Origin: Gerris lacustris | Taxonomy: Eukaryota > Arthropoda > Insecta > Hemiptera > Gerridae | Length of the DNA: 64,000 nt | NCBI GenBank assembly: GCA_951217055.1 | Contig: OX578281.1 | Coordinates: forward strand, 33,037,036 to 33,101,035 | Direction: 5' to 3' | In this document: in pieces, positions 1 to 51,900 of the stretch | Layout of the letters: the number at the start of each line of letters is the position of its first letter | Position numbering within the stretch: position 1 is the first letter of the stretch | The notes under the pieces: model-generated | Database searches by the model: none | What the model saw: the letters and a program-made list of their open reading frames with translations, nothing else | What the model was told of the DNA's origin: nothing | Position numbers and translations under genes: made by a program

Positions 1-336
1 CTCTCCGGGGCATATTCATGCCTTGTATATGTTTGTCAGTATAGTATATATGCGGGTAGCCATGGCTACCCTCACATACCGAAATAATTTACGCTAGTCC
101 TTTTTAGTTTTAGTTTTAGTTTAATAAATGTTTCATCTGTTTATATAATCGTGTTACGTGTTTTGTTAAATGTTAAATATGAAAATTGTTTGTTTAATAT
201 TGTTATTGAACAGAGGTTTCTGGATGTAAGTGAATAAGTGAAAAATTTGTAAATAAAAAAACGACGATACCAAAAAATGGTGGATACAAACTTACTATAC
301 TGACAAACATACAAGGCATGAATATGCCCCGGAGAG
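1..336. repeat. Inverted repeat (foldback), left part at window edge
   Basis: Bases 1-45 (starting CTCTCCGGGGCATATTCATG) are the inverse of about 293-336, with only a two-base difference, around a spacer of about 245 bases. The left arm probably continues outside the window. The spacer shows no convincing coding content. Likely a non-autonomous DNA element. Confidence 0.7.
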
Positions 337-3300
337 GGGCGAAATATGGCCATTTTTAAAACAATTTAATTTGTTTATAATTTCAACCCTCTACGCCCCA
401 CACAAAAGAAGACTAATTTTTAAAATGTGGGAACACTGCTTGACACTCTGAAAGTTTATCTTTGGTAGTTTAGTTCGGATGTTGTTCACATATACCGCAT
501 CATGTGTTGAACTAATAATTGTCTTTGTTCATTCTATTGGCACACTTCAGCCAAACTGTGTCAGGAATTAAAGTACTATTTTTATTTTGAAGAATAAGAG
601 AGGAAGAACGGGAAAAATACATGCCACCGCTGGGTATCGAACCACTGATCCTTATATACATTTGTCTGAATGACGTAACACACACAGGCGAAATAGTCTA
701 ACATCCGTCGTAGGTACAAGAATCTTTTCCGGTCACAACTTACATAAACTTTATCTTCCATGTCCATTTTTGTCTTTTAAAACATTTTTATATTCTTATC
801 AGATACACGTACTTCTGAAAATCAACTGATAATATCAACCGGTCATGATGTAAAAGGATGGATTCAAGTCATTGATGTTGCATATTTCATGAGGGTTCTG
901 GCGCCTGTTGATGTTTTAATTAAACGAAGGTTATCTGCATTAATTAAATTTACAATGAACATCCTCATTAATATCTAAGTCATTATATAAATGTAACCTG
1001 ATGTAAACTGATTTATTCATCAAAATATTAAAATTGTTATAAAAAATACATACACATAACCACAACAGTATGATCAATTTAAGCTTAAACATAGTTTTGT
1101 ATCATTATAAGCTAATTTTAATAGCGCTAACTTGGTCAAAATATAGTCAAAACGAAAATAAATAAATAAAAAATAATTAAAATAATATTCACTCTTAATT
1201 AAGCTCTTAAAAAATTGAACAAAATGCAAACTGGTAAAGCAACTATACTAATACGCTAAAACTACGAACTTTGAAACTTCTTGATAAACCTATACAATGG
1301 GTTATTATCTCTTTAAGTAGTTAGCAGTTTTTATCATGATCATGATGGCAGTGTACCACGAAGCACGATTTCATAGAGAAAGTATACAAGTTAGCATCTA
1401 TGACTTGTGTTAATTTTATTTCTTTCTAATTTTACAATAAAGGCATGAGGCAACTCCCCCCTCGTAACTCTCCTACTCCCCTTGAATTGACTTCTCACGC
1501 TTTATATTTAAATTATAAAGGCCTTTTTTACCGAAACAGATTATTATACCCTATGTCTTTTAGTCTTTTTACTGAATCAACCCCGAATGATTACGGAAAT
1601 AACATTAATGAAAAAGGAAACAAAAAGAAATTCACGGTCTACAACAAGAATTTAGAGGTGCTAATGCCCCTTTTTACCCCCAACCCTCAAGCCTAAAGGT
1701 TACCGAAATGGTAAAATTATGATATTTCAGAGACGTTAGGGGAAGAGGGATCAATGCCCTCCTTCGTGGCGCCTATAGGTTTTCCATTGTTACAACAACA
1801 AACACATACTTTCCACTTGACTAGTCACATTAATTAGAGCGAGCAAAACGAGCTTTGAAGAAAAGCTGCTGAAGCAAATATAATTTTATTGTCAAACTTC
1901 AACGAATAATGTATTTATAATCAAAAAGAGTATTATTATCTGTTAGTAACATACTAAATAAATAAATGTCAATGACTTAGCAAAAACTCTAAGAGAAATA
2001 TATCAGCTTATTGCTTTTTTTGTCAGAAAAAATACACTGGTGATTACATGGAAGAGATGTAAAATGTGGACTATTTCCCGTCCAGTAATAACCTTATGGT
2101 TATGTCGATCAGGAGGTGAAAGAAACCATTCACGATACATTCTCATCATGTATTGTGAAAGAAAAGAAGGTATAAGGGAAGGTATAAAAAAAAGTTAACC
2201 TATTAAAAAGTCTAGGGCATGAAGACATTTTAGTATAGATCGATACGAACTCATTAGGGCTCTTACAGAGTCGAGAAAATGTTACTAATAAACTTCACTA
2301 GTCTATCAAAACCTCCTAATTATTCCAACCTCGTTTATTAACTATAATGAAAAAGAAGATATGAAAATTTAAAAGACACTAGTGCTACCTGTATTCCGTT
2401 TAGAAATAGACTCTATTAACCGAAGTATTCATATTAAAGAAGATCTACATAGTGTGAGAATGAAGTTATAACAGATGAGGAAGGTATATAAAAGGAACTT
2501 TGTAGGTTCATATGTGTCGGAATAGGAAGAAAGATTTTTTTTTTCCAAGAGGTAATGATTCCTCAATCACGGGTCAAGCTAATAGTAAGGTGTTTGTTGG
2601 AACCCTTTATAACCGCATAATATGACCACATAAACATTACGATACGCTACATTCTAATATACACCGGCACATACAAAAGACAATTTATCCATATCGACAT
2701 ATCTTATCACCATAACAGATTTCTCCTTTCTTCGGATATATCTTTCTTCTCTTTTCAAAGTTTCACAACAACTTAGAAGGAATAAAAAGAAACACATCGT
2801 CGAAGTTATATTTAGAAAGAGAAACAAGTCTTGTAATTGATCCTTTAAACAGGATACTTAGCAACATCACGATGTAAAAGGTTTCAAAGTACCAGATGCC
2901 ATTACTAATAAAATTACCTAAGGGTAGAAGTCTCTTGTTGTTTTTTGTCGACGTGTTGTTTAGGCCTTGTCGCCGGTCTACACTTATACACGTCGAAGGA
3001 AACAATAGTTTGTAAGCGAGACCGAATGATTGATATCTGATAGAGGACAATTTAACAACCTTAAACTTGGGATTAAGCAAGCAACACATGAACCTTCCTA
3101 ATAGTAATGCATAGAAATCTCATAGCTCCAAACTCAAACTAATTCTCTCAATCAACTTTTTCTTCTACCTCTTAATTCTACTAATTTATATTAATATAGA
3201 GGTTAATTATTACTAATCAATAATTAATTGTCTAAATTTACTGCTATTGTATTGTCAATTTTCATTATTTTACTATATCGTGGAGATCATTACTATTTAT

Positions 3301-3930
3301 TAAAAAACTTTATATTCATGATGACTTCAGTTAAGGCTTCTTGTTTTCCTGGTTTGTGAATGAATCTAGTTTTCAACACAACCTATTAAAAACTTCACCA
3401 CATTAAGTACAGTTTTATCAACAACTATTAGTAAAAATTACTTTTTATAGCAGAAGGCAATTTGATTTTAGAACTACTCTAAATTAATAGTGACTAGAAA
3501 ATATAATTAAATGCAAAAATAAATAAAGATGGTTAGAAAAAGAGATGTAAGAGCGACTAGATTGCAAGTTAAAACCTGTTTTTATTTTCCTATTTTGCAT
3601 GGTCTGGCATGGATAGCTTCAACGTTTCAAATATAAATAAGTACAACTCTTAAGTAACTATTCATGTAGTTTTTAAGCTAAGGTTTTTGGTTATGTTTTT
3701 CCATTGAAGTATCAAGATCAAGCTGCTTACAGTTAAGCTTAACTTGATTACTACAATTATTTTGTTTCGATTTATATTCTAAACTGTAATTCCTGATTCT
3801 TTTCAGTTCAATGATAATTTTTAGATGGCCAAATAAAAATTTTAGTGTCTTTTTCATGAATTGTTTAATAATACCCTGCAAAAAGTAAATATTAGACTAA
3901 TGAATTTATCTGGTGAGATGTAAAATACGA
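337..3930. other. AT-rich non-coding stretch, no gene recognised
   Basis: I see no exon, RNA gene or conserved motif here. Open frames in the region are short and show no family motif. It is either upstream of fibrillin or inside its first intron. Confidence 0.5.
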
Positions 3931-3931
3931 T

Positions 3932-4160
3932 AATTCGGCACTTCTTTAGATTGTTACTCTCCTATGATTTTTTTTTACAATATAAAGACTTTGGCTAAAT
4001 AACTATTAAGACAAATGGATGTTTAGTCCAATGTACTTTGGGACAAAGGAATATCACACTTCTGTTTTTATAAGGGCGGGTGCGAACACCTTCTTTAGAT
4101 AGTTACTCCCCTCTGTTTCTTTTATAAGGGGAGTAACAATCTAAAGGAGTGCCGTTAATT
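3932..4160. repeat. Short-arm inverted repeat, MITE-like
   Basis: GCACTTCTTTAGATTGTTAC near 3937 is mirrored by GTAACAATCTAAAGGAGTGC near 4133. A direct, diverged copy (CTTCTTTAGATAGTTACTCC) lies near 4090. The terminal-inverted-repeat layout suggests a small non-autonomous transposon with an internal duplication. Confidence 0.5.
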
Positions 4161-4289
4161 CACAACCATTTAGTTTCACTCAGTTTCAATTACCTTTTTC
4201 CCGGTTGTTTACTAAAAATAACATTTTTTACATTGTAATGTATCGTAAAATAGGTGACCCAATGTTATAGGTGAACAATATTAAAAATA

Positions 4290-5003
4290 AAAAACCATAA
4301 TTAGCTAAGTCAAAATGTTTTATTTTGATTCAGTGTAAATAATAATTAGACTGCAGAACATTCCCAAAGGAAGTCCTCTCATGGTTTTAAATTTGTATAA
4401 ATTAAAAACTATTTAAATGTAATATTTCATATATACTGGTGACCAATTTAAAATGAATTTGCTAAATATTAAATGACAAACGTTTTACATAATTTACATC
4501 CTAATTTAAAAATGGTATTTGTTGGCGTGGACCGACTGTCAAGTTCATGGCAGGTGGTTAGATAAGTACTGCTCGTGATTCTGACCTCTTACAAGTCGAC
4601 TGTAATCAATGCAATTTATAATGCTAGTAGATGTTCGGTTTACTTAGTCCAGCCATAAAGAAGTCAAACATTACCTTTAAACTTCTTTTTCACGATGTCT
4701 CAATCGGCAGATGCGATGCATCAACTTGACAGTCGGTCCAAGCCAACAAATACCAATTTTAAATTAGGATGTAAATTATATAAACGTTAGTCATTTAATA
4801 ATTCTTTCAATATTTAGTAAATTCATTTTAAATTGGTCACCAGTATTTATGAAATATTACATTTAAATAGTTTTTAATTTATACAAATTTAAAAAAACCA
4901 TGAGAGGATTTCCTTTGGAATCTTCCTGCAGTCAAATAATTATTATTTACACTGAATCAATTAAGCAAAATAAAATATTTTGACTTAGCTAATTATGGTT
5001 TTT
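4290..5003. repeat. 714 bp foldback element with arms of about 260 bp
   Basis: The sequence from 4290 to about 4548 (with ACCATAATTAGCTAAGTCAA near its start) is repeated in inverse from about 4720 to 5003 with few mismatches. The inner arm ends share GGACCGACTGTCAAGTT and its complement. The spacer of about 170 bases has no recognised coding content. Arms this long and well kept suggest a fairly recent foldback or long-TIR DNA transposon. Confidence 0.75.
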
Positions 5004-5479
5004 AATAAATTAATCTAGATGCAGTTCTAAGAAATTAATACCTTTGCTTTCTCCATGCAGTGACAACAATAATATTTTCTCAAGATAATTCAATATGTCC
5101 GGTGTGGGTGTTGAAAAGTAGAACAAATTTAGCATTTAAATATACCGCTCTGTGGTTGTATCAAATATCCGACTGCATAGCTTTATTAAAAAAAAAAAAA
5201 TAATAATTTCAGGATTGAGATGTTGTTATTGCAGGTAATACAGTAGCCAAATATATAATTGGTGTTGAACTCTTTCTAAAGTATTTCTGAATTATTTTTC
5301 ATTTTCTTTTTTTTTTTAAAGTCAAGGTTCGTATAACCAAAATAGATATTTTTATTTTATTTATCTCTCTCTAATTATTTATTATAATGAGGTCGTTGCC
5401 TTTGTTTACATGTAAAGAAAAAGAAATTGAACCGAGAAGTCTGTGAGAGTTAATTATCTGTTGAAATGAAGAATAAGTA

Positions 5480-5775
5480 ATTATCGAGGACGATGTTACT
5501 GGACACCAGCGGTTGAAACCGTTGTACCACCAGGAAACGGTTGTTTCTAAACTCACTCTGTACCTGACCGCAGTCACCCCTTCCATCATTTGTTATTCAG
5601 CATTTCCAATATCTCGGAGCTCTCGGGACGGCCGATGTGTCATGGAAGGGGCTTATTTACCGCGGGAAATGGAAGGAAATCGGATAGGCTCTATTACTAA
5701 ATACCCTCCTGAGTTTGCGGTCGGTTTCAACTCGGACACGTTTTCTCCTTCGGGTCATGTCGGACGGGACTAACC
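5480..5775. other. GC-richer block of unknown nature
   Basis: This stretch stands out from its AT-rich surroundings. It is open for 86 codons on + and partly open on -, but neither translation resembles a family I know. It could be part of a transposon, a CpG-containing promoter, or an untranslated first exon of fibrillin. Confidence 0.3.
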
Positions 5776-7679
5776 CGATCAAAGAAATATATAATTTTTA
5801 TAATCCACCTATCTAGATATCAAATGCATTTTTTTTATTTTTTTATTATGGTATAGTAGAGGGACAAAAAAATAGAATTAACAAAATCAGGCAACAAGTG
5901 GGTAGCAACAAATTCAAAAGAAGCAGCCACTGGCTCAACCTAAGAGATGTTATGATGCGTCTATTTTATTAACAATTGTGTAACTTCAATCTTAGTATAT
6001 AAAAGCTCTTTATTAAGCAGAGACCATTCAAAAACTCTTAAACAGATTTAAGGATAAATCCTCTTCAGCTGTTCTTGGTCTCAGCCTTTAAAATATTTCT
6101 TTCAATGTGAAAAACTATATTTTAACGATGATAGCTTAAAAACTAAATTCTAAGGAAATAACCAGATTACTTATGGGCTCTCAAACGGACATTATCAAAT
6201 CTATTGGCTCAATCAGTGCCAAAGAAAAGCTAGATTCTTAGTAAAAGTTTATAAAACTTTGCTACCTCAAATTTCCTCCAAAAATATCACAACAATGGGA
6301 GCAGCTTCCTTTCTCCAGAGCTCCTGACGATTATGAAAAGCTCAAATTGCAGCCTAGTTGCTCAGAGCTTTGTCATTAAGTATTCATGTCTATTATTTAA
6401 GAATAAAAAAAATAATGCACCCTATATATTTAACATTAAAAACCTTCGTATCCTTACCTTTTATAGGCTTAAAGCTGGGTTGTTATTTTCAAAATACTAG
6501 AAGTATGCAGTATACATCAATGCACTGGAGCAATCTGTACAATTTGTAATTTTAGAGGTTTAGTTCAAAACCCAAATAACGTCTTCAAACAATATGATTC
6601 TATTTTAACAATTGCCCGGTTTTCTTGCTTCTCGCGTATAATTTAGTTTCGAGCAAAATCCTTTACAAGACTGAGCAAATGTTAAAATGGTTTCTCGCTG
6701 AGTGAATGTGCGTTGTTCTTAAATCTGAAAACATAATTTATCATAAAATTAAACATAAAATGTTTAAATAACAAACGGTATTAAACAGAAAACTGTAAAA
6801 AGATTATTTCAGATAAAAAAGCACTAAAAAAAAAGCAGATAAGAATGCACTCAACATTGCATTCAAACTATTTATCTAGGAGACCTAGTTTCTATTGCAT
6901 TGTATGCAAACATCCTGCGTGATCTGTGTGGTGCGTTATAAAACTTAGAAATTTATATCTTGTTCACTATGTTGATCAAATTTTATCGTATTAGAATTTT
7001 AAATTGAAAATAACAAATATATAACAGAAGCTATAGTTGTAACAACGCATTTTTATTAATTGCTTAAATTATAACTCTGATAACACAGCTATTAGAGCTA
7101 GTTCATAAAAAATGTTCTTTTAAATAAATAAATAAAGAAAATTAATATCAGACTGAATTTGTATAAGTAACAGAGTATTGACTCCTCTAAAAAGTTTCAA
7201 AGGAAATCATGTAACCGAGTTTCACTAAGATACTTTAGAAACTATACATAAATGCGTATATATTTTTCCCCAAAAAAGAAACGTTAGAGATAGAGTTAAA
7301 GTCTTCGAGATAAGAGTAAAGCCACAATATGTAAAGGTAATCAAATCAAGTATTATGAACACAAATTTAAAACATATACACCAAACTACAATTAATACAA
7401 GTTTAAATACGTTTCATGACGAAAAGTGAAATGGCGAAATATATAACATTTAAAAAGAATGAAGTTTAATATTATTTAATATTCTAATATATAATATACC
7501 TATATATATAATTTAGATACGTTTCATGACTATTTTGTGTTGTTATTGTTGAATATTATGATTCGAAATCTTTTTATTTAATATACGTATTTGATTATTA
7601 TAATTAAAATGATGTTTATTTTTATTTATTTTATTATTTTTTTTTTTTGTTTATTTTTATTTTTATTTTTTTGTTTCAG
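5776..7679. other. AT-rich sequence before the first recognised fibrillin exon
   Basis: No coding exon or repeat was recognised. The end (7500-7679) is a long T-rich tract serving as the polypyrimidine tract for the exon at 7680. Confidence 0.5.
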
Positions 7680-45631
<37,952 letters not shown>

Positions 45632-46190
45632 CGAAAGTCTATGTGTACAGGATAAAAAAACACCCTTTATCTCAGAGTACCTTTTTTAAAAAGTTAAAAG
45701 AATCAATAACTGCTAATTTATAGCTAAAAAAAAAAGATCTTAAAGATCTAATTTATATTTTAGTGATTTTTTTTAATTTTATAAGTGTTTAAAAATGTTT
45801 GATGTGGAACAAAAAAAAGGACTCTTTCGTTGTTTTTGTACAGTCCAACATTGGATAAAGTATTATATAAAAGAAAAGAAAATGAAAGTAATAATTAATT
45901 TAAAAGAAGGAGTTTTTTGACCAGCTGTAAAATCAAAATTACCCTTGTATATAATTACCATGTCCCTTTATTATGTACAATGTACAATTTTATTTAATGT
46001 GCAATTTTTTTATTTAAAAGAAAAATGAAGAAGAAGAAAGAAAGTTCGAGACTATTTGTAATTTTTTCTGTCACCACTGCCTCGTATTTTTTTTCTATAA
46101 AACAAAAAACACTGCCTTATTTATTTTTATTTAAATTTTTTTTGTTAAATGAATAACTGGTTTTTATTTTTCTTTGTTGTTACTAATTTA

Positions 46191-46196
46191 AATAAA
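46191..46196 (+). terminator. Candidate fibrillin poly(A) signal
   Basis: AATAAA lies about 560 bases after the fibrillin stop, in very AT-rich sequence and before a mariner fragment in the opposite orientation. Nearby AT-rich variants are also possible, so this choice is tentative. Confidence 0.35.
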
Positions 46197-46302
46197 AAAA
46201 TAAATAGTAAAAGTTTTTTTTTTTAAAACAAAATAATCTTTAAAAGAAGTTTTGTTATTTAATTATATGAGTCACATCTAGAAAGTAAGTAAGCTCACTT
46301 TT

Positions 46303-46506
46303 TTAAGAAAAAGCAATAATAATAATATTTATGAAAGATTTACAAATTATTATAGCAAACACATAGTGGCCTTCCTTCTCAATGCACTTTGTGAGCCGAG
46401 GGATGAGCTTTCTTATACCTTTGTCTAAAAAGTCTCCCGCCACCTCTTTGGCCCATTGTTTGACGGCACTTTGGACCTGATTCGTCAGTTGAAAACCTTT
46501 TTCCAC
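46303..46506 (-). pseudogene. Mariner transposase C-terminal remnant
   Basis: The - strand encodes GFQLTNQVQSAVKQWAKEVA and LDKGIRKLIPRLTKCIEKEG, followed by HYV. The ending F...GI.KL..R..KC....GDYV is typical of mariner (Tc1/mariner superfamily) transposases. The catalytic DD(34)D region and the N-terminus are absent, so this is a dead 3' fragment. Confidence 0.7.
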
Positions 46507-47997
46507 CCATAAATAACTTTAGGGGTGACAGATGAAAATTTGAAGTATACCTCATGAGGGCTGAGAGTAGGGTGATGGATGAGGTCCCAACCCAATTAGT
46601 CTAGCTCTGTTTTTTTAAGGGCTTAAGATAACTATGCAGCATTAGTTACTTCCCCCTGGGGCACAAAATTAATGAACAGTCAATCAGTCCCTTTAGGCTA
46701 CCAAAACACAGCTCCTATAATTTTTCACGCCAAAATAATGGTTTTGCATATTTTTGCTGATAGGATAGTGAGGAGAAATGTCGCCACTGCATTGATTGCA
46801 TTTCATAATGGCTAAAACATTTGTTTTAGCCACTTTTTAAACTCACAACACCAATTGTACAAATTAGCAGGGATCATGACACCATCCCCAAAAACAGTTT
46901 GTTTTTTTTTGCTAAAAACCTAGAACTCACGAAAAGGTAACAGCTCCTCACAGATTCGGAATTGACACTAATTTAAAAACAGCACTACAACAATTTATAA
47001 TCAACTGCAAACCTGCCCTTTAATGAAGTTCTGCCAACTATGATCAGAAAAATCCCTTGAGCGTCAGAGATAGTTATCTTACTTTCAGGACGTGCCTCTT
47101 ATTTAATCTGGAGCCAAGGTAACACTGATTAATGGATTACACTGAAAATCTAATCAGTTCATCTTCCTAATAAAGACAATTTTACTTATATTCTGAAGGT
47201 TAAGTTGGAAGTGAAAGTCTGAGGCAAAATCTTGATAAATGTTTCAATTTCCTCCGGATGTCCGCCCATCATTCCCTATTTGTCTACTCACTGCACCCAA
47301 CATTCCATGTATCGGGGCACTGTTGAACTTCAATAATAAACACTTCAATTATGAAAGGAATTCTAGAGAAAGAAATCATAGCACACTGGTGGCAGGCAGA
47401 GTCGCCAATGATCGACCAGGCCACATCACCTGTAGGATGACACCACCACTTGTGAATGATGAATTTATGTGAATGCCCAATTTATACTAACTTGATCATG
47501 GGTTGCCCATCCTAGGTAACACCACCCAGAAAGCCTCATCTGGCAGAGGCCAAAGACTTATTAAGGCCTGACATCATAAGTGATGACAAAAAGTTTCTGG
47601 AATTAAATATGTTTTAACAGCTTGAATGCATAATGCATATTGATATCCAAGTTTAAACTCACATAATATTTAAGGCCTGGAGGAGATAGAAATGAATCTC
47701 TACCTTTACAACTCAATTCAAGAAACTTTAAATACCTCATTTCACAAACCTAGACCTCAATATACACAACAGGCATGCTAACCTGACTTTTTAGTAGCCA
47801 ACAGTCAACACAAGCAACTCCTCTGAGATTGTTACCGGCAATGACAAAATCTCAGATGTGATATCCTCAGTAAGATCTTAGACATATTTTACAGGGTCTC
47901 CTAAATCTAAATGTCAAAATTCAAGGAGCACATTAAGAAGGTAAAAACTGAACTGTTTTGTCCTATAAGGATAACCTTGATGTGTTTTGTTTTTTGA

Positions 47998-48675
47998 GTT
48001 TTACCAATGTTTTTAATTTTACATGTTTTGCTCATTCAAATGCATAACTTCAGAACAAATAATGATAGAAAGGTGCCTTTGTGGGATTCGAAAGTGCATA
48101 CTATGTTCTACAAAAATGTTCGATATAAGTTAAGATATAGGATGTTAAAACATAGTTTTGATGAAAAAGAATTTAAACTTGTGTCAGAAGCAATCTTTTT
48201 CTTATATCTTTCCTTCTTTAGGGAGAGATAGGAGGATAGTGTGTGACCACCATTAAGAGTCATTTCCTGCTTGCTTTAGGCCCTCCAGTATTAGCCATTA
48301 GCCGACACAACGCAGTACTCACTTTTGAGGCTTTATCAGAGGTGCTTTTAATTTTCTCCAAGTAAATCTTAAGTCAACTGAAGTCTAAGGCGTTATAATA
48401 AAGCTCATTAAATGCGCCAATCTTGGTGAGATTTGCACTTTGCTGAACTAATAAGGAGAGGTGTACTATCAGACTAAAAATCATAATAAAATCACAAGCA
48501 AATTTTTTTTTACCAAAACTATGTTTTGGCATCCTATATCTTAACTTAAATGGGAGATTTTAAAGAAAAATGGTAAGGCAATTTCCAATGCCACAAAAGG
48601 CACCTTTCTATCATTATTGGTTCTGAAGTTATAATTTTAATGAGCAAAATATATAAAATCAAAAACATTGGTAAA
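47998..48675. repeat. Two inverted copies of a repeat, arms of about 165 bp
   Basis: TTTTACCAATGTTTTTAATT at 47999 to about 48160 reappears inverted at 48514-48675, sharing TTTTGCTCATT, ATAACTTCAGAAC, AATAATGATAGAAAGGTGCC and the AACATAGTTTTG end. The right arm leads directly into a family A copy. The arms are about 85 percent alike by eye. Confidence 0.7.
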
Positions 48676-48689
48676 TCCCAGAAAAGAAA

Positions 48690-48910
48690 GCACATTGAGG
48701 GGGTAGCACCCCCCAATTTAGACCATAAATTTATTTTTCTTAGTGAATGATAATTCTGAAGATGAAAATTTTATCAAGTGGGCCCAGTAATTTAGGCTCT
48801 ATGTGTCTTTGCAGACAATAGAGATAAATTACAGACAGACATTTTTTTTTCTCAGAGGACCTAAAGATGATTAAATCGAATTTTCACATTGTCACAATAC
48901 TTTCTCCAGA
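48690..48910 (-). repeat. Dispersed repeat family A, third copy
   Basis: The inverse of 9839-10100, with GGGGGTAGCACCCCCC, TTTGCAGACAATAGAG, TTACAGACAGACATTTTTTT and TTCACATTGTCACAATACTTTC in order. It borders the repeat arm ending at 48675, so the two may be parts of one longer element. Confidence 0.65.
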
Positions 48911-51900
48911 TATACAGGGTGGTCCAAAAGTCTCTTTCCCCTTCTTTTGAACGGTTAGAGATAAATTAATAAAACTAGGGGGATTCGTACCTTGTAAAGG
49001 GAAGTTTGTTTTCATGCAATCGCTCACTAGAGGCAGCCACCCACTTTGCCCCCAGTCAACCCAACTTCAAAATTTCAAATTGGAGTGTACATTTTTGATA
49101 GCATATTTGGGTTCTACAGTGAAAAATAAGGTTACTTTACTTTAAACTTGTTTTCTGTCTCCAATATTTTTCCGCCAATATGGGGCAAAGGTTAAAAATG
49201 GTAGACTTCAGTGCCTTGGAGAAAAATAGGAGGTTGCTATCTTACCCTATATCTGTATAATATGTAAATGAGAAAGTAAAAAGAGGTAAAAATTCAGTAA
49301 ATAATAAAAAAAAAAAAAAAATTACCATAACAATACATACATACTGAGTAACAAAAACAACATTTATTGGTACAAAGAATGAAAACGAAGAACGTGCTAA
49401 CCAATTTACATCATAAACTAACAATACAAACATATTGAAAATTAGAAATTAAAATTCAAAATCTGTCTATAAATAACAACAAATAGCTAATAGAAAAAAA
49501 AACTATGAACATTTAAAAACACAGTAGACTTTCTCTTAGCTAGCCACCAAAAGAATATTACACCTTTATTCCATCATAAAAGATACTAAATTAGGCTATT
49601 ACCATTAGTACAAGATAATTGGTATTGACAATTTTGGGGTTCATTTCCGGAATCAATCTCCAATGATCTCAGATTAATTCCTGGAGAACAAAACTTCTCC
49701 ATCCAAAACTGGTTTCTACAACTGAGTATTTCAGAAAAAGAAATTAACTATAATGTATAATTATAAACCAAATAACAGAAAATGTATAGTAAAATAAACA
49801 ATAATGTATTAACATGAACATAATTAAAATAAATTTTAAAGAATAATATTTGAAGTTATTTTATAGTTCAATAGGTCTGTAACACAAATTTATCTGGTTT
49901 TAAATTATTTTTAACTTTGGACAATAAATAAAGTACAAAATTTGTGGTTTCGACTAAATATTTTGGTAGAACATACTCTTATTTTTGTTGAAATTAGATT
50001 GACCTGTTTAATGTCAAAAAACCATAAAAATAAGATCCAAACTATAACAAATTATACATTTTCTTCTTATTTTATTAAACTGATAACTTTTGCTTCTAGA
50101 GTTTTATTTACCAATAAATAAAATAACTACATAAGGTGAAATCATAAATAGGCAGGCTAGGAGGAAGTCTACAGTATACTAACACATAATGCAGATCTAT
50201 ACATACTTTAGTATTATGTCCAACACGGAGCAATTAAAAAAAATAGAGAAAGGGGATTAATTAATTAACAAAATTTAAAGATGATTACAGAACTAACAAT
50301 TAAAGTAAAACTTAAAATGCTACATGACATATGGTAATGTTTATTATAGTTCACTAGTAACAATTAAAAAACTATACATATATAATCGTCCGCACATGGG
50401 CTTCCTGATAAAACAAAATATAAGTATAACAAAATTGACATTGGGTCATCTTCTAAACCGGAGAGGTCTCCAACCTATGGCCCATGGGCTACATCAGCTC
50501 CCGAAATCACAAAAAAGTTAACAAATAAACTTGAAACAATGCAAATTTGTAAGTTCTACCCTGTCAAATTCCAATTCCAGCATTTAAAAAGATCAGGACG
50601 GTTCTTATTAAGGTGTTTTTTTACCAAAATAGTGCTTATCCGGATATTCCCTGCATTGAGAAGTACAATGGCCAAAAAAAAGGTTGGAGACCCATCAAAC
50701 CATAATTGTCCAAATAGGAAATAAAATAAAAATAAATTTACAGTAAAAAAAAATGGAATAATAACAATATAAAATATTTCTTAATTTACCGATAAGTAAA
50801 TAGAAAAAAAATTACACCCAGAAAAGAAATATTATACATGTATATTACTCAATATTATGAATTGGCACAAGGCAACCAATAATGTTACTGATATGGTAAG
50901 ACTTTGCATCAGAAGAAACTCTTGTAACAGTAGAATTGAATAATCTGAAACAATTGATTAATTTATTTAAACTTACAATATGCCTTTGAAAGTACATACA
51001 GTTATATTACAGTTATATCTAGGTACTTAACAGGTTTAAAGCTTATTAAACTTGGTACTTATCACATCTTGACACCAATCATCTGGATATGTACTCCTCA
51101 GTCAGCTCTGTTTGAGACACGGGCTGGCGCATGGAGTGCGCCATGAGTAAAAAAGTTTCAGCAAATCACAGATTCACGATGCAAGAATAATAAAACCTCA
51201 ATTTACCCTACTGTCCCTACCACTAGAGACCCCTAAAACAGATGAAACAGTCTGCTTTGATTATTGCTTCGTTCTGCATTGTTTTACCGTGTTTACTTGG
51301 CTTGGTGTACTGTATTTACCGCCCGTGCCACCATGTCCGATATAGAAAAATTATGCCATCCGATCAATATTTTTTGGTTTTGCATGAGTTGTCGGATTAG
51401 GATTATGGTTGTGAGGAGTTATCTTAGGACTTTGACAACTAATAATAATAAATAGGGTTGATAATTAAGGATGAATCCTGATACTAAGTCAGAACGCTGA
51501 AGGAGTAATTACTGATTTTTTATAGTAATTTTTATTTTTATAATTAAAGATATCATTGAAAAATAAATATGTATTACATCAATTGACTTATTAGTTCAAC
51601 ATTTCCAAAACGCAATCTAGATAATCTGGATTTAACCAATTTATGGTTTGAAAAATGCATTGGCGCATAAAGTGTGCCGACCGTGCTTCTTTGTGTGCCC
51701 ACTATAGCCGTGCGACGAAGGGTTAAAGATAAGTTTTTTTTTTTGTATTTTATTATAGCGTTTGAAGTCTCTTTTTAGTTTATCTCTCTTTAGTTTATTT
51801 ATTAATAATAGAAAAAAAAAAATTATATAGAAACAAACTTAGGTTTGCAAACTACTAAACAAACTAGGTTTGCAGGTTATTAACTAAAATGTCAAAAAAT

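Noticed and set aside
1445..1696. 83-codon open frame on +
   Set aside because: No recognisable family, no splice or phase link to fibrillin, and composition like the surrounding non-coding DNA.
2763..3089. 108-codon open frame on -
   Set aside because: Low-complexity translation, no motif. Probably chance.
48916..48940. CAGGGTGGTCCAAAAGTCTC as a transposon end
   Set aside because: Resembles the ends of some Tc1/mariner elements, but no partner inverted end or target duplication was found.
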